64,000 bases of DNA from Paracoccus caeni (lineage in GTDB: Bacteria > Pseudomonadota > Alphaproteobacteria > Rhodobacterales > Rhodobacteraceae), in the NCBI RefSeq assembly GCF_016629665.1, contig NZ_JAEPRQ010000001.1:434001-498000 (forward strand), written 5' to 3'. The notes beneath the pieces were generated by a model. That model saw only the letters and a list, made by a program, of their open reading frames with translations. It made no database searches and was not told the origin of the DNA. The position numbers and the translations under genes are program-made. Shown piece after piece: positions 25,454 to 33,698 of this stretch. Every line of letters starts with the position of its first letter. Position 1 is the stretch's first letter.

Positions 25454-26725
25454 ATGGCGAATTTCATTGGCACCCGGCTTGCAGACCTTTTGAAAGGCGG
25501 GCCGGGCAACGACCTGCTGAGGGGCCTTGGCGGCAATGACACTCTGCTAGGCAACGACGGCAATGACACGCTGGAAGGCGGCGACGGCCATGATCTGCTG
25601 CGCGGTGGTGCGGGGGCGGATCGGCTTTTCGGTGGCTGGGGCGCGGATTTTCTGACCGGCGGCGCGGGCAATGACCAGCTTGACGGTGGCGCAGGGCATG
25701 ACTCGCTGGAAGGAAACCACGGCAACGACACGCTGCGCGGCGACGGGTCTGGCGGCATCCATGGCAATGACAGCCTGTCGGGCGGCGATGGCAATGATCT
25801 GCTCTATGGCTTTGGCGGTCATGACCGGCTGGATGGCGGCAGGGACCACGACCTTCTGCATGGCGGCGGTGGCAACGACACGCTGCTGGGCGGCGCGGGT
25901 GATGACACGATCTATGCCGGGGCCGGCAATGATGTCGTTCTGGGAGGAGACGGCGATGACCTGATCGAGGGCAGCCATGGCCGCGACACCATCAAGGGCG
26001 GCGACGGCGATGACGAGATGTATGGCGGTCGCGGCGAGGACGTGATGGGCGGCGGTGCTGGCAACGACACCATCGTCGGTGACGGCTGGGAGGGCTTCAG
26101 GTCGCTTCAGGTGATGATCGAGAATTACGGCGATTCCCCGGATACGCTGCGCGGCGGTGCCGGAGAGGATCGCCTGCACGGGTTGCACGGCAACGATCTG
26201 CTGGATGGCGGCGACGACGACGACTCGATCGCCGGGTGGGACGGCGACGATACGCTGCTTGGCGGGAATGGCGATGACTATCTGGTCGGCGATCTCGATC
26301 TCTACACCTACTACCCCTATCACGAGGGCAACGACCTGCTGAAAGGCGGAAAGGGCGACGATATTCTGGCTGGCGGCCAACTGCGCGACACTCTGTTTGG
26401 CGGGGAAGGTGCCGATACGTTCTGGTTCAACCGCGATTCAGATGGCCTCGCGGGTTCCGGCGAAATCGACATTATCATGGATTTCGAAGTCGGCACCGAT
26501 CTGATCAGCTTCGACCGTTTCGACGCTGATCGGAGAACGTCGGGGATGGACGTTCTTGAATGGGCTGGCACTACGGCGACGGCGAACAGCGTCTGGATCA
26601 AGGTCGAGAGCAACCGGACCCTGATCTATGCCGACAATAACGGCGACAAGATCGCCGAGTTCGAGGCCGAGGTTCACGGCGTCACCAATCTCAGCGAAGA
26701 CGATTTCGCCTTCGATTTCCTGTGA
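25454..26725 (+). CDS. RTX protein, paralogue of the preceding gene
   Basis: A 423-residue protein; ATG 25454 has CGGAGA upstream. It shares the start MANFIGTRLADLL, the same order of GGxGxDxLx repeats and the same end (DFEVGTDLISF, EWAGTTATANSVWIKV, VTNLSEDDFAFDFL). This indicates tandem duplication followed by divergence. A non-repeat island around residues 215-235 (WEGFRSLQVMIENYGDSPDT) differs from the paralogue. Expected to be secreted by a type I system and to bind calcium. Confidence 0.9.
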   Translation: MANFIGTRLADLLKGGPGNDLLRGLGGNDTLLGNDGNDTLEGGDGHDLLRGGAGADRLFGGWGADFLTGGAGNDQLDGGAGHDSLEGNHGNDTLRGDGSGGIHGNDSLSGGDGNDLLYGFGGHDRLDGGRDHDLLHGGGGNDTLLGGAGDDTIYAGAGNDVVLGGDGDDLIEGSHGRDTIKGGDGDDEMYGGRGEDVMGGGAGNDTIVGDGWEGFRSLQVMIENYGDSPDTLRGGAGEDRLHGLHGNDLLDGGDDDDSIAGWDGDDTLLGGNGDDYLVGDLDLYTYYPYHEGNDLLKGGKGDDILAGGQLRDTLFGGEGADTFWFNRDSDGLAGSGEIDIIMDFEVGTDLISFDRFDADRRTSGMDVLEWAGTTATANSVWIKVESNRTLIYADNNGDKIAEFEAEVHGVTNLSEDDFAFDFL

Positions 26726-26735
26726 CAACCTTGCT

Positions 26736-26772
26736 GACGTTCGGCACTGCGTCTTGCGTGGTGCCGAACGTC
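26736..26772 (+). terminator. hairpin after second RTX gene
   Basis: GACGTTCGGCAC (26736-26747) and GTGCCGAACGTC (26761-26772) form a perfect 12-bp stem 10 nt after the stop; no T-run follows. The rest of the gap to 27061 holds no gene that I can support. Confidence 0.65.
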
Positions 26773-27061
26773 ATGCGGGTGCGACGAGAAGGCGCGATCG
26801 ATGGGGAATAGCCAGCGAAGCCTTGGAGGGTTTGGTGGCGATCAGAGCGTCGGCGAGAAAAATTACCCATCAAAACCCCATGATCGGAGGGTATGAATAA
26901 CGCTGTAACGGTCGGTGCAGCCCGATGAGTGGGTCTTTTTCGAAGGTCTTATCCGTGCTGCCCGGCACGCGAATGGGTGCAAACCTGCGGACCATCGGAA
27001 TGTTCCGGATGGGATTTACTGGAGTGAAGCGTGAGCCGTCACTGGTTCGAGGCCGCGCCGA

Positions 27062-27943
27062 TCACGAACCGCCCGCGATATGCTCGATCAGCTTCCTGAC
27101 CGAGGGACCAGCCCCGTCATCCCGCCAGATCAGATGCAAAGACCGAGCGGCCCAGACCTCATCCAAAGGCACCGCAACCAGCTCCGCGGAATGGGTCGCG
27201 ACGACGGCCTCTGGCAGGATCGCCAGACCGGCCCCTGCCGCCACCATCCGCAGCACCATGCCGACATCCGCCAGACTGGCCCGCAGATGCAGCGGCCCAA
27301 GTCCGTGTGCGGCGGCACGTTCATCGATGTGACGTTGCAGCGCGCTCATCCGGCCAAGCCCGATCACCGGATGACGCACGATATCCGCCAGCCGCAGCGA
27401 CCCGCCTTGCGCCAGAGGATCGCCCACCGGCAAAACCACCACCAGCCGGTCCTTGCGCCAGAAGCGGCTGACCAGCCCGGCAAGATCGGCGTGATCCGCC
27501 ACGATCCCCAGTTCCGCCCGCGCTGCGCTGACCGCCTCGGCGGCCTTGCCGCTGGGCAGTTCGGTGATCGCCAGATCGACGCCCGGATGGCCGCGCAGAT
27601 AGCCCGCCAGCAGTTCCGGCAAACCGTGATGCAACGCGGCGGTATTCACCACCAGCCGCAGATCTCCGCGCAGGATCGAGCTGTGATCCCGCATTGCCAC
27701 CTGCAATGCCCGCGCCTCGGCCAGCATCCGCAGCGCGTGTTGATGCAAATCCATCCCCGCCGCCGTCACCCTGATGCCCCGCCGATGCCGCTGCAACAGC
27801 GTGACGCCCAGCCGTATCTCCAGATCGCGCAGCCGGGTGCTTGCCGCCGCAAGCGACAGATGCGCCGCCTCGGCACCGCCGGTAATGCTGCCCGCGCGCA
27901 CCACCTCGTCGAAAAGCCGCAGATCGGTCAGGTCGAAATCCAT
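27062..27943 (-). CDS. LysR-family transcriptional regulator
   Basis: A 293-residue protein. The N-terminal winged HTH reads LRLFDEVVRAGSITGGAEAAHLSLAAASTRLRDLE, followed by a linker helix and a substrate-binding (type 2 periplasmic-fold) domain (DLRLVVNTAALHHGLPELL; VLPVGDPLAQGGSL). Usual LysR length. It is divergent from the TauE/SafE permease gene with 75 nt between starts, the standard arrangement for a LysR regulator and its target. The ligand is unknown. Confidence 0.92.
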   Translation of the reverse strand: MDFDLTDLRLFDEVVRAGSITGGAEAAHLSLAAASTRLRDLEIRLGVTLLQRHRRGIRVTAAGMDLHQHALRMLAEARALQVAMRDHSSILRGDLRLVVNTAALHHGLPELLAGYLRGHPGVDLAITELPSGKAAEAVSAARAELGIVADHADLAGLVSRFWRKDRLVVVLPVGDPLAQGGSLRLADIVRHPVIGLGRMSALQRHIDERAAAHGLGPLHLRASLADVGMVLRMVAAGAGLAILPEAVVATHSAELVAVPLDEVWAARSLHLIWRDDGAGPSVRKLIEHIAGGS

Positions 27944-28018
27944 AGCCTTTGCCTTTGCCTAAGCCAGACTCAATGAAAGACGAATTGTGCAACCTGCCCC
28001 GATCCGCAAGATGGGGGT

Positions 28019-28762
28019 ATGACCGATCCATCGCTTCTCATCGCTATCACCCTTGTCTTCGTCGCAGCCGGTATGGTCAAGGGCGCGCTTGGCCTTGGCC
28101 TGCCGACCATCGGCATGGGGCTGCTGGGGCTTTTCGTCTCACCGGCCACGGCGGCGGGATTGCTGCTTCTGCCTTCGTTTCTGACGAATGCCTGGCAAGC
28201 ATTGGACGGGCGCGATACCGCCATGCTGCTGCGCCGGCTGTCGCCGATGCTGGCGGCGATTTTCGTCTCGACGCTTGCCTTCAGCCCGCTTCTGGCGCGC
28301 GGGGATGCGGGCATTGCCGCCTTCTGGCTGGGGGTCGCACTGGCCGCCTATGGGATCAGCGGCCTGATCAACTGGCACCCCACCTTCCCGCCAAAGGCCG
28401 AGCCATGGACCGGCATCGTCATCGGCACCGCGACCGGCCTCGTCACCGGCGCAACCGGCGTCTTCGTGCTGCCAGCGGTGCCCTATCTGACCGGCATCGG
28501 CATGCAGCGCGACCGGCTGGTGCAGGCGATGGGCATGTCCTTCACCGTCTCGACACTGGCGCTTGGCCTTGGACTGTTTCTCAACGGCGCGGTCACGGCA
28601 AGCGCAGGCTGGGGCTCGGTCGCGGCGATCCTGCCTGCGCTTCTGGGGATGAAACTGGGCGCGATGCTGCGCGCCCGGATCAGCGCCACCACCTTTCGCA
28701 GGTTGTTCTTCCTGCTGCTGATGGGTCTTGGACTGCACGCGATCCTGCGCGGCCTCGGCTGA
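28019..28762 (+). CDS. TauE/SafE-family membrane transporter
   Basis: A 247-residue integral membrane protein starting ATG 28019. It contains the family hallmark VKGALGLGLPTIGMGLLG early on and its pseudo-repeat TGLVTGATGVFVLPAVPYL after the middle, with about eight hydrophobic helices. TauE/SafE proteins export or import sulfite, sulfoacetate and other small organic acids; the substrate here cannot be told. It is probably controlled by the divergent LysR protein. Confidence 0.88.
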   Translation: MTDPSLLIAITLVFVAAGMVKGALGLGLPTIGMGLLGLFVSPATAAGLLLLPSFLTNAWQALDGRDTAMLLRRLSPMLAAIFVSTLAFSPLLARGDAGIAAFWLGVALAAYGISGLINWHPTFPPKAEPWTGIVIGTATGLVTGATGVFVLPAVPYLTGIGMQRDRLVQAMGMSFTVSTLALGLGLFLNGAVTASAGWGSVAAILPALLGMKLGAMLRARISATTFRRLFFLLLMGLGLHAILRGLG

Positions 28763-28869
28763 TTACCCGATACAACCGGCGGTTTGACAAACCCCACAAC
28801 AGCGGTTAGAGCGCGTCCTTTGGCGCTGAACTCTCCTTATCCGGGCATGGTTTCCCGAAGACAGGACCA

Positions 28870-28898
28870 AGGTGCCTTTCATCAGGTGTTTGGCACCT
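28870..28898 (+). promoter_or_regulatory. hairpin in the leader of the DEAD-box helicase gene
   Basis: AGGTGCC (28870-28876) and GGCACCT (28892-28898) form a 7-bp stem with a 15-nt loop, 17 nt before the ATG. Leaders of helicase genes are often structured for cold or autoregulatory control; that role here is inferred. Confidence 0.35.
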
Positions 28899-28915
28899 CT
28901 GTTTCTGGCGAAGAT

Positions 28916-30967
28916 ATGATACATGACAAGATTGCCGCGCCTCTGGCTGCGGCGCTTACGGCCAAGGGCTATGACAGCCTGACCGCCGTGCAAGAGGCCG
29001 TTCTGGCAGATGATGCAACCGGCGATATGCTGGTCTCAGCCCAAACCGGGTCGGGCAAGACGGTGGCTTTTGGCCTCGCCATCGCGCCCGATCTGCTGGC
29101 TGGTGATGAAACCATGCCCGAGCCCGGCCTGCCCGTGGGCCTTGCCATTGCACCCACCCGCGAACTGGCCCTGCAAGTCGCGCGAGAGCTGGAATGGCTC
29201 TATGGCCCGGCAGGCGGTCTTGTCGCCACCTGCGTCGGCGGCATGGATTACCGCACCGAACGCCGCGCCCTGCAACGTGGCGCGAATGTCGTCGTCGGCA
29301 CGCCGGGCCGCCTGCGCGACCATATCGAGCGCGGCAGCCTTGATCTGTCCTTCCTGCGCGCCGCCGTGCTGGACGAAGCCGACGAGATGCTGGATCTGGG
29401 CTTCCGCGAGGATCTGGAATTCATCCTGCAATCCGCCCCCGCCGACCGCCGCACGCTGATGTTCTCGGCCACCGTGCCCCCGGAAATCGAGGCTTTGGCC
29501 AAGGAATTCCAACGCGACGCCAAACGGATCGTGGCGCAGGGCGAATCTCGCCAGCATGGCGATATCGAATATCGCGCCCTCAGCGTCGCCGCCCGCGACC
29601 GCGAACCCGCGATCTTCAACCTGCTGCGCCTGCACGAGGCCCGCACGGCGATCATCTTCTGCAAGACCCGCGCCAATGTCAGCCACCTACTGGCCCGGAT
29701 GGGCAATCGCGGCTTCCGTGCCGTGGCGTTGTCGGGCGAACTCAGCCAGCAGGAACGCACCCACGCGCTGCAATCGCTGCGCGACGGTCGCGCCCAGATC
29801 TGCGTGGCAACCGATGTCGCTGCGCGCGGCATCGACCTGCCGGGGCTGGAACTGGTGATCCATGCCGACCTGCCGACCAATTCCGAAACCCTGCTGCACC
29901 GTTCGGGCCGCACCGGGCGGGCCGGGGCGAAGGGCGTCTCGGCCATGCTGGTCATGCCGTCCGAGCGCAAGAAGGCGGAATCGCTGCTGCGCCGCGCCAA
30001 GGTGCAGGCGATCTGGGCACCGGCACCCTCGGCTGACGAGGTCCGCGCCCGTGACGACGAACGCATCCTTGAACATCCGGGCTTCCGCACTGATCTGGAA
30101 GACGACGCAGCCCTTGCCGCAACCCTGTTGGACCGCTTTGGCCCTGAAGGCGTCGCTGCGGCCTTCATCCATCTGTGGCGCGAAGGCCGTCCTGCGCCCG
30201 AAGAACTGACGCTTCTTCAGGACCGCCCGCCTTCCGAGCCCCGCGAACGCGGCGATTTCGGCAATGCGGTCTGGTTCAGCCTCTCGGTCGGTCATTCCGG
30301 TCGGGCCGAGCCGCGCTGGCTGCTGCCGAAAATCTGCGAGGCGGGCGGCATCACCCGCGATGCCATCGGCGCGATCCGCATCCGCACCGATGAAAGCTAT
30401 GCCCAGATCGACGCCGCCCATGCCGACCGCTTCGGCGCGGTGATCGAACTGGAACCCGGCCTGACCATGACCCGTCTGGCCCAGGCCCCCGATCTCGACC
30501 GTCCGGCCCCCCGCCCGACCGAGCATCGCAAAGGCCCCCGCCGCGATAAACCCATGGCCGAGCGCCCGCAGCGGGCAGAACGTCCCGAGCGGCCTGAACG
30601 CCCTGAGCGTCCGCATCGCGCCGAACGGCCCGAACGCGCCGAGCGTCCGGCCTACGAAAAACCGGCCCCGCGCGCAGCGAAACCCGCGCCCGAGCCGGAG
30701 ACGACGTTCCACCCCGACGAGACTGCGGCCAAGGCCCGCAAGAAGCCCCGCTGGACACCCGAGGAACGCGCAGCCAAGGCATCGCAGCCGGTGGCGACAG
30801 GTCCGGGCGAAGACCGTCCCCGCCGTCCCGGTGCGCCCAAGCCGAAATTCGGCAAACCGCCCTTCGCGGCGAAATCGGCTGATCGCAAACCCCGCGCTGG
30901 CAAGCCTTCATTCGGCAAGCCCGCCCCCAAAGGCGGCGGCAAACCGCGCCGCGGCGAAGGCCGCTAA
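28916..30967 (+). CDS. DEAD-box ATP-dependent RNA helicase
   Basis: A 683-residue protein. ATG 28916 (MIHDKIAAPL) is taken as start because the homologous region begins there; the frame is open to 28784. Core motifs are in order: SAQTGSGKT (I), PTRELALQ (Ia), GTPGRLRDH (Ib), DEADEMLD (II), SATVP (III), IIFCKTRANVSHL (IV), ATDVAARGIDLPGLELVIH (V), HRSGRTGRAG (VI). A DbpA-like RNA-binding fold is likely around residues 440-530, and a long tail rich in Arg, Pro and Glu (RPERPERPERP-like) follows. It resembles DeaD/CsdA-type helicases in ribosome assembly and cold growth. Confidence 0.93.
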   Translation: MIHDKIAAPLAAALTAKGYDSLTAVQEAVLADDATGDMLVSAQTGSGKTVAFGLAIAPDLLAGDETMPEPGLPVGLAIAPTRELALQVARELEWLYGPAGGLVATCVGGMDYRTERRALQRGANVVVGTPGRLRDHIERGSLDLSFLRAAVLDEADEMLDLGFREDLEFILQSAPADRRTLMFSATVPPEIEALAKEFQRDAKRIVAQGESRQHGDIEYRALSVAARDREPAIFNLLRLHEARTAIIFCKTRANVSHLLARMGNRGFRAVALSGELSQQERTHALQSLRDGRAQICVATDVAARGIDLPGLELVIHADLPTNSETLLHRSGRTGRAGAKGVSAMLVMPSERKKAESLLRRAKVQAIWAPAPSADEVRARDDERILEHPGFRTDLEDDAALAATLLDRFGPEGVAAAFIHLWREGRPAPEELTLLQDRPPSEPRERGDFGNAVWFSLSVGHSGRAEPRWLLPKICEAGGITRDAIGAIRIRTDESYAQIDAAHADRFGAVIELEPGLTMTRLAQAPDLDRPAPRPTEHRKGPRRDKPMAERPQRAERPERPERPERPHRAERPERAERPAYEKPAPRAAKPAPEPETTFHPDETAAKARKKPRWTPEERAAKASQPVATGPGEDRPRRPGAPKPKFGKPPFAAKSADRKPRAGKPSFGKPAPKGGGKPRRGEGR

Positions 30968-31009
30968 GACCTGCGGGGTGGGTTATCAGCCCACCCTACG
31001 CCACCACCG

Positions 31010-31104
31010 CGCAACACCCACCGTTCGCAAGCTGTGTACACCCTGTGTACATCCGGCGCATGCGCGGTGCATAGATTGTGCAGAAAAATCCCCAGCATTT
31101 GCTG
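31010..31104 (+). repeat. phased TGTGYAC repeat, copy A
   Basis: Five heptamers start at 31033, 31044, 31055, 31066 and 31077, exactly 11 bp apart: TGTGTAC, TGTGTAC, GGCGCAT, GGTGCAT, TGTGCAG. The block is preceded by CGCAAC and TTCGCAAGC and followed by AAAATCC and the palindrome CAGCATTTGCTG (31093-31104). Copy B, at 62.4 kb on the other strand, has the same order of parts. It lies between two convergent genes. Confidence 0.75.
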
Positions 31105-31177
31105 GTCCAGACACGCCGCCCATTTCTTCGTTGCAAAAATACCGGATGCAACGCCCGCACCCCGTTGCGCGGCCTGA

Positions 31178-32842
31178 TCAACGCGCTTTCGCCAACCCCG
31201 CTTCCCGCATCTGGGTCAGCGTCTGTCGCGGCGACAATGCCTCGGGCGAGATATCCAGATCCAGCAACGCCCCGCTATCGGATGCCAAAGCCCGCTCAAA
31301 CGCCGCCTCGAAATCCTCGGTCCGCTCGACCCGCTCGGCGTGGAAACCATAAGCCCTTGCCAGCGCTGAGAAATCCGGGTTGATCATCGTCGTCCCCGAC
31401 ACCCGCGCCGGATAGTTCCGTTCCTGATGCGCGCGGATCGTGCCGTAGATGCCGTTGTTCAAGACCAGCACGATCGGCTGCGCGCCATGCTGCATCGCGG
31501 TCGCCAACTCATTGCAATTCATCTGAAAATCGCCATCACCCGCAAAACAGACGACCGTTCGCCCCGGCTCGGCGATCTTCGCCGCTATGGCTGCGGGCAA
31601 GCCATAGCCCATCGCCCCCGATTGCGGCGCCAGCAGCCGGGCCTTCGCCCCGAAGCTGAAAAACTTGTTCGGCCAGATCGCAAAATTTCCCGCCCCATTG
31701 GTCAAAATCGCATCTTCCGGAAGCCGATTTTGCAGGAATTTCATCACCTTGCCCATATCGACCGGCGAGGGTTGGTCGGGCGCATCCAGCGATGCCTCAT
31801 AGGCCCCACGCGCCGCCTTCCGCCATTCCGCCCAATCGCCGGTAACCGGACGCAGGCTTTCCGCGAACAGGTTCGGCCCTGCCTGAATCCCCAATCTGGG
31901 CTGATAAATCTTGCCGATCTCGGCATCTGATCCATGCACATGGATCAGCACCTGCGACGGCTCTGGCACCTGCATCAGCGTCCATGCATCCGTCGTCATC
32001 TCGCCAAAGCGATTGTTCACCGCCAGAACCACATCCGCCTCGGCGATCAGCTTACGCAGATGCGCCGGCATCCCCACCCCTGCCTCGCCGCAAAAGACGG
32101 GCGAGTGGTTGTCGAAGCGGTCATGAAACCGAAACACCGCCGCAACGGGAATGTCGGACGCCTCGGCGAAAGCCTGAAACGCCGTACGGCCCTGATCGCT
32201 CCAGTTGCAACCGCCGATAAGGATCAGAGGGCATTCAGCTTTGCTCAGCAATTCCAGTGCTTTGTCTATCGCTTCGGCAGGTGGTGCAGGCTCGAAAATC
32301 TCGGCAGGGCCGGTCAGCGGTGGGGTGTCGGTGAGGCTGGTCAGCATATCCTCGGGCAGCGCGATGACCACTGGGCCGGGCCGTCCGGTGGTCGCCGTCT
32401 TCCACGCGCGCGCCACGATTTCCGGGATCCGCTCGACCTGATCGATCTCGACCGCCCATTTCGCCATGCTGCCAAAGACGGCGCGGTAATCGATCTCCTG
32501 AAACGCCTCGCGCCCCTTCATATCCGTGCCGACTTGCCCGACGAAAACCAGCATCGGCGCGCTGTCCTGCATCGCCGTATGGATCCCGATCGAGGCATTC
32601 GTCACCCCCGGCCCCCGCGTCACCAGACAGATGCCGGGGCTGCCAGTCAGCTTGCCCCATGCGGCAGCCATGAAGGCAGCGCCGCCCTCGCTCCGGCACA
32701 AGATAAAGTCCAGCTTGCCCTGCGTGTCATAAAGCGCATCCAGCACCGCAAGATAGCTTTCCCCCGGAATGCCAAAGCTTTTCGTCGCGCCAAGCGCGAT
32801 CAGGCTGTCCACCAGCAATTGCCCGCCATTCCGCATTCCCAT
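31178..32842 (-). CDS. thiamine-diphosphate-dependent enzyme, acetolactate-synthase-like
   Basis: A 554-residue protein. ATG 32842 has GGGAGG 6 nt upstream; ATG 32836 is close behind. Three ThDP domains appear in order: the N-terminal Pyr domain with catalytic Glu (CRSEGGAAFMA), a central domain (PLILIGGCNWSDQG), and the C-terminal PP domain with GDGDFQMNCNELATAM, followed by NNGIYGTI. This is the family of acetolactate synthase, benzoylformate decarboxylase and sulfoacetaldehyde-type enzymes. No regulatory small subunit gene adjoins, which argues against the biosynthetic IlvB. The substrate is undetermined. Upstream lies a palindrome-rich spacer. Confidence 0.85.
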   Translation of the reverse strand: MGMRNGGQLLVDSLIALGATKSFGIPGESYLAVLDALYDTQGKLDFILCRSEGGAAFMAAAWGKLTGSPGICLVTRGPGVTNASIGIHTAMQDSAPMLVFVGQVGTDMKGREAFQEIDYRAVFGSMAKWAVEIDQVERIPEIVARAWKTATTGRPGPVVIALPEDMLTSLTDTPPLTGPAEIFEPAPPAEAIDKALELLSKAECPLILIGGCNWSDQGRTAFQAFAEASDIPVAAVFRFHDRFDNHSPVFCGEAGVGMPAHLRKLIAEADVVLAVNNRFGEMTTDAWTLMQVPEPSQVLIHVHGSDAEIGKIYQPRLGIQAGPNLFAESLRPVTGDWAEWRKAARGAYEASLDAPDQPSPVDMGKVMKFLQNRLPEDAILTNGAGNFAIWPNKFFSFGAKARLLAPQSGAMGYGLPAAIAAKIAEPGRTVVCFAGDGDFQMNCNELATAMQHGAQPIVLVLNNGIYGTIRAHQERNYPARVSGTTMINPDFSALARAYGFHAERVERTEDFEAAFERALASDSGALLDLDISPEALSPRQTLTQMREAGLAKAR

Positions 32843-32923
32843 CCTGCGCCTCCCTTGCATGATGTGCATATGCTGGACGATGGGACGGGGAAGGGCAATC
32901 CCGCGGCATCGGGCGTGTCAGAG

Positions 32924-32963
32924 GTCTGGCAGGAAACTGTCCAGTGGACAGTTTCCCAGACCG
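32924..32963. repeat. long imperfect palindrome
   Basis: GAAACTGTCCA (32933-32943) and TGGACAGTTTC (32945-32955) are perfect 11-bp arms around one base. The pairing extends outwards with GGTCTGG/CCAGACC after a 3-nt bulge. It is 80-120 nt upstream of the ThDP enzyme start on its promoter side, so it could be an operator or part of a mobile repeat. Confidence 0.55.
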
Positions 32964-33020
32964 ATTGACCGGAGGCGTAAGCCGCAGGGCAAGGGGCGTG
33001 CCACCACAGCGAACATTTGC

Positions 33021-33109
33021 AATCCGACCGCGCCTGACTGGGCTGGCGCGGCAACGCGCCTGCCAAAGGGCAGGCAGGCGCGGTCGGATTTGTCGCGGGA
33101 CAAATCCGA
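33021..33109. repeat. nested alternative hairpins at the 3' end of the putR-like gene
   Basis: AATCCGACCGCGCCTG (33021-33036) pairs with CAGGCGCGGTCGGATT (33075-33090), 16 bp. The right arm also overlaps a second perfect 11-bp stem, TCGGATTTGTC (33084-33094) with GACAAATCCGA (33099-33109). The two stems are mutually exclusive. It follows the stop of the Lrp-type gene by 9 nt and may serve as its terminator. Confidence 0.6.
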
Positions 33110-33117
33110 CAAAGCTC

Positions 33118-33582
33118 TTATGACGGGCTGAAATCCTGCTCCACCACCGATTCCATCGCCACGAAACTCGATGTCGCGCTGACATGTGGCAGCGCCGATA
33201 TCTGCTGGGCCATGATCCGGCGAAACTCGGCCATGTCGCGGGACCGCACCTTCAGCAGGTAATCAAACCCGCCCGCGATCATATAGCATTCCTCGACCTC
33301 GGGGATCTTGCGAACCTCGGCATTGAATTGCTCCAACGCCTTTTGCCGCGTATCGCCCAAGCGAATCTGCATATAGGTGACATGGGTTAAGCCCAGCTTC
33401 AGCGGCGACAGGATCGCGCGGTAGCCGGTGATCAGCCCCATCTCTTCCATCTGCCTGATCCGGGCGGCCACCGGGGTCTTGGAAAGCCCGACCTTGCGCG
33501 CCAATTCACTGATCGGGATCCGGGCATTGGCGACCAATTCGGCCAGAATCTTGCGGTTGGTGGCGTCCAGTTCCTCGGTCAC
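33118..33582 (-). CDS. putR: Lrp/AsnC-family regulator, likely PutR
   Basis: A 154-residue protein from GTG 33582; TTG 33600 would add six residues. The N-terminal HTH reads ISELARKVGLSKTPVAARIRQMEEMGLI, and the C-terminal RAM domain contains EVRKIPEVEECYMIAGGFDYLLKV, followed by SALPHVSATSSFVAME. It is divergent from putA with 116 nt between starts. In alphaproteobacteria this arrangement is PutR, which activates putA in response to proline. Usual length. Confidence 0.9.
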   Translation of the reverse strand: MTEELDATNRKILAELVANARIPISELARKVGLSKTPVAARIRQMEEMGLITGYRAILSPLKLGLTHVTYMQIRLGDTRQKALEQFNAEVRKIPEVEECYMIAGGFDYLLKVRSRDMAEFRRIMAQQISALPHVSATSSFVAMESVVEQDFSPS

Positions 33583-33698
33583 GTCTGAAAATCCCGCCAA
33601 AAATGTTCGAATCGCCTTCGTTTATCCCGATCTTTGGGCGCATCGTCCAGCCGTCTCGCGCTAAAATCCCGCCATCGCCTGAGCCCCCGGAGTTCGCC

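Noticed and set aside
24000-26500. direct repeats that could look like a CRISPR array
   Set aside because: They are the coding units of RTX nonapeptides in open frames with no unique spacers.
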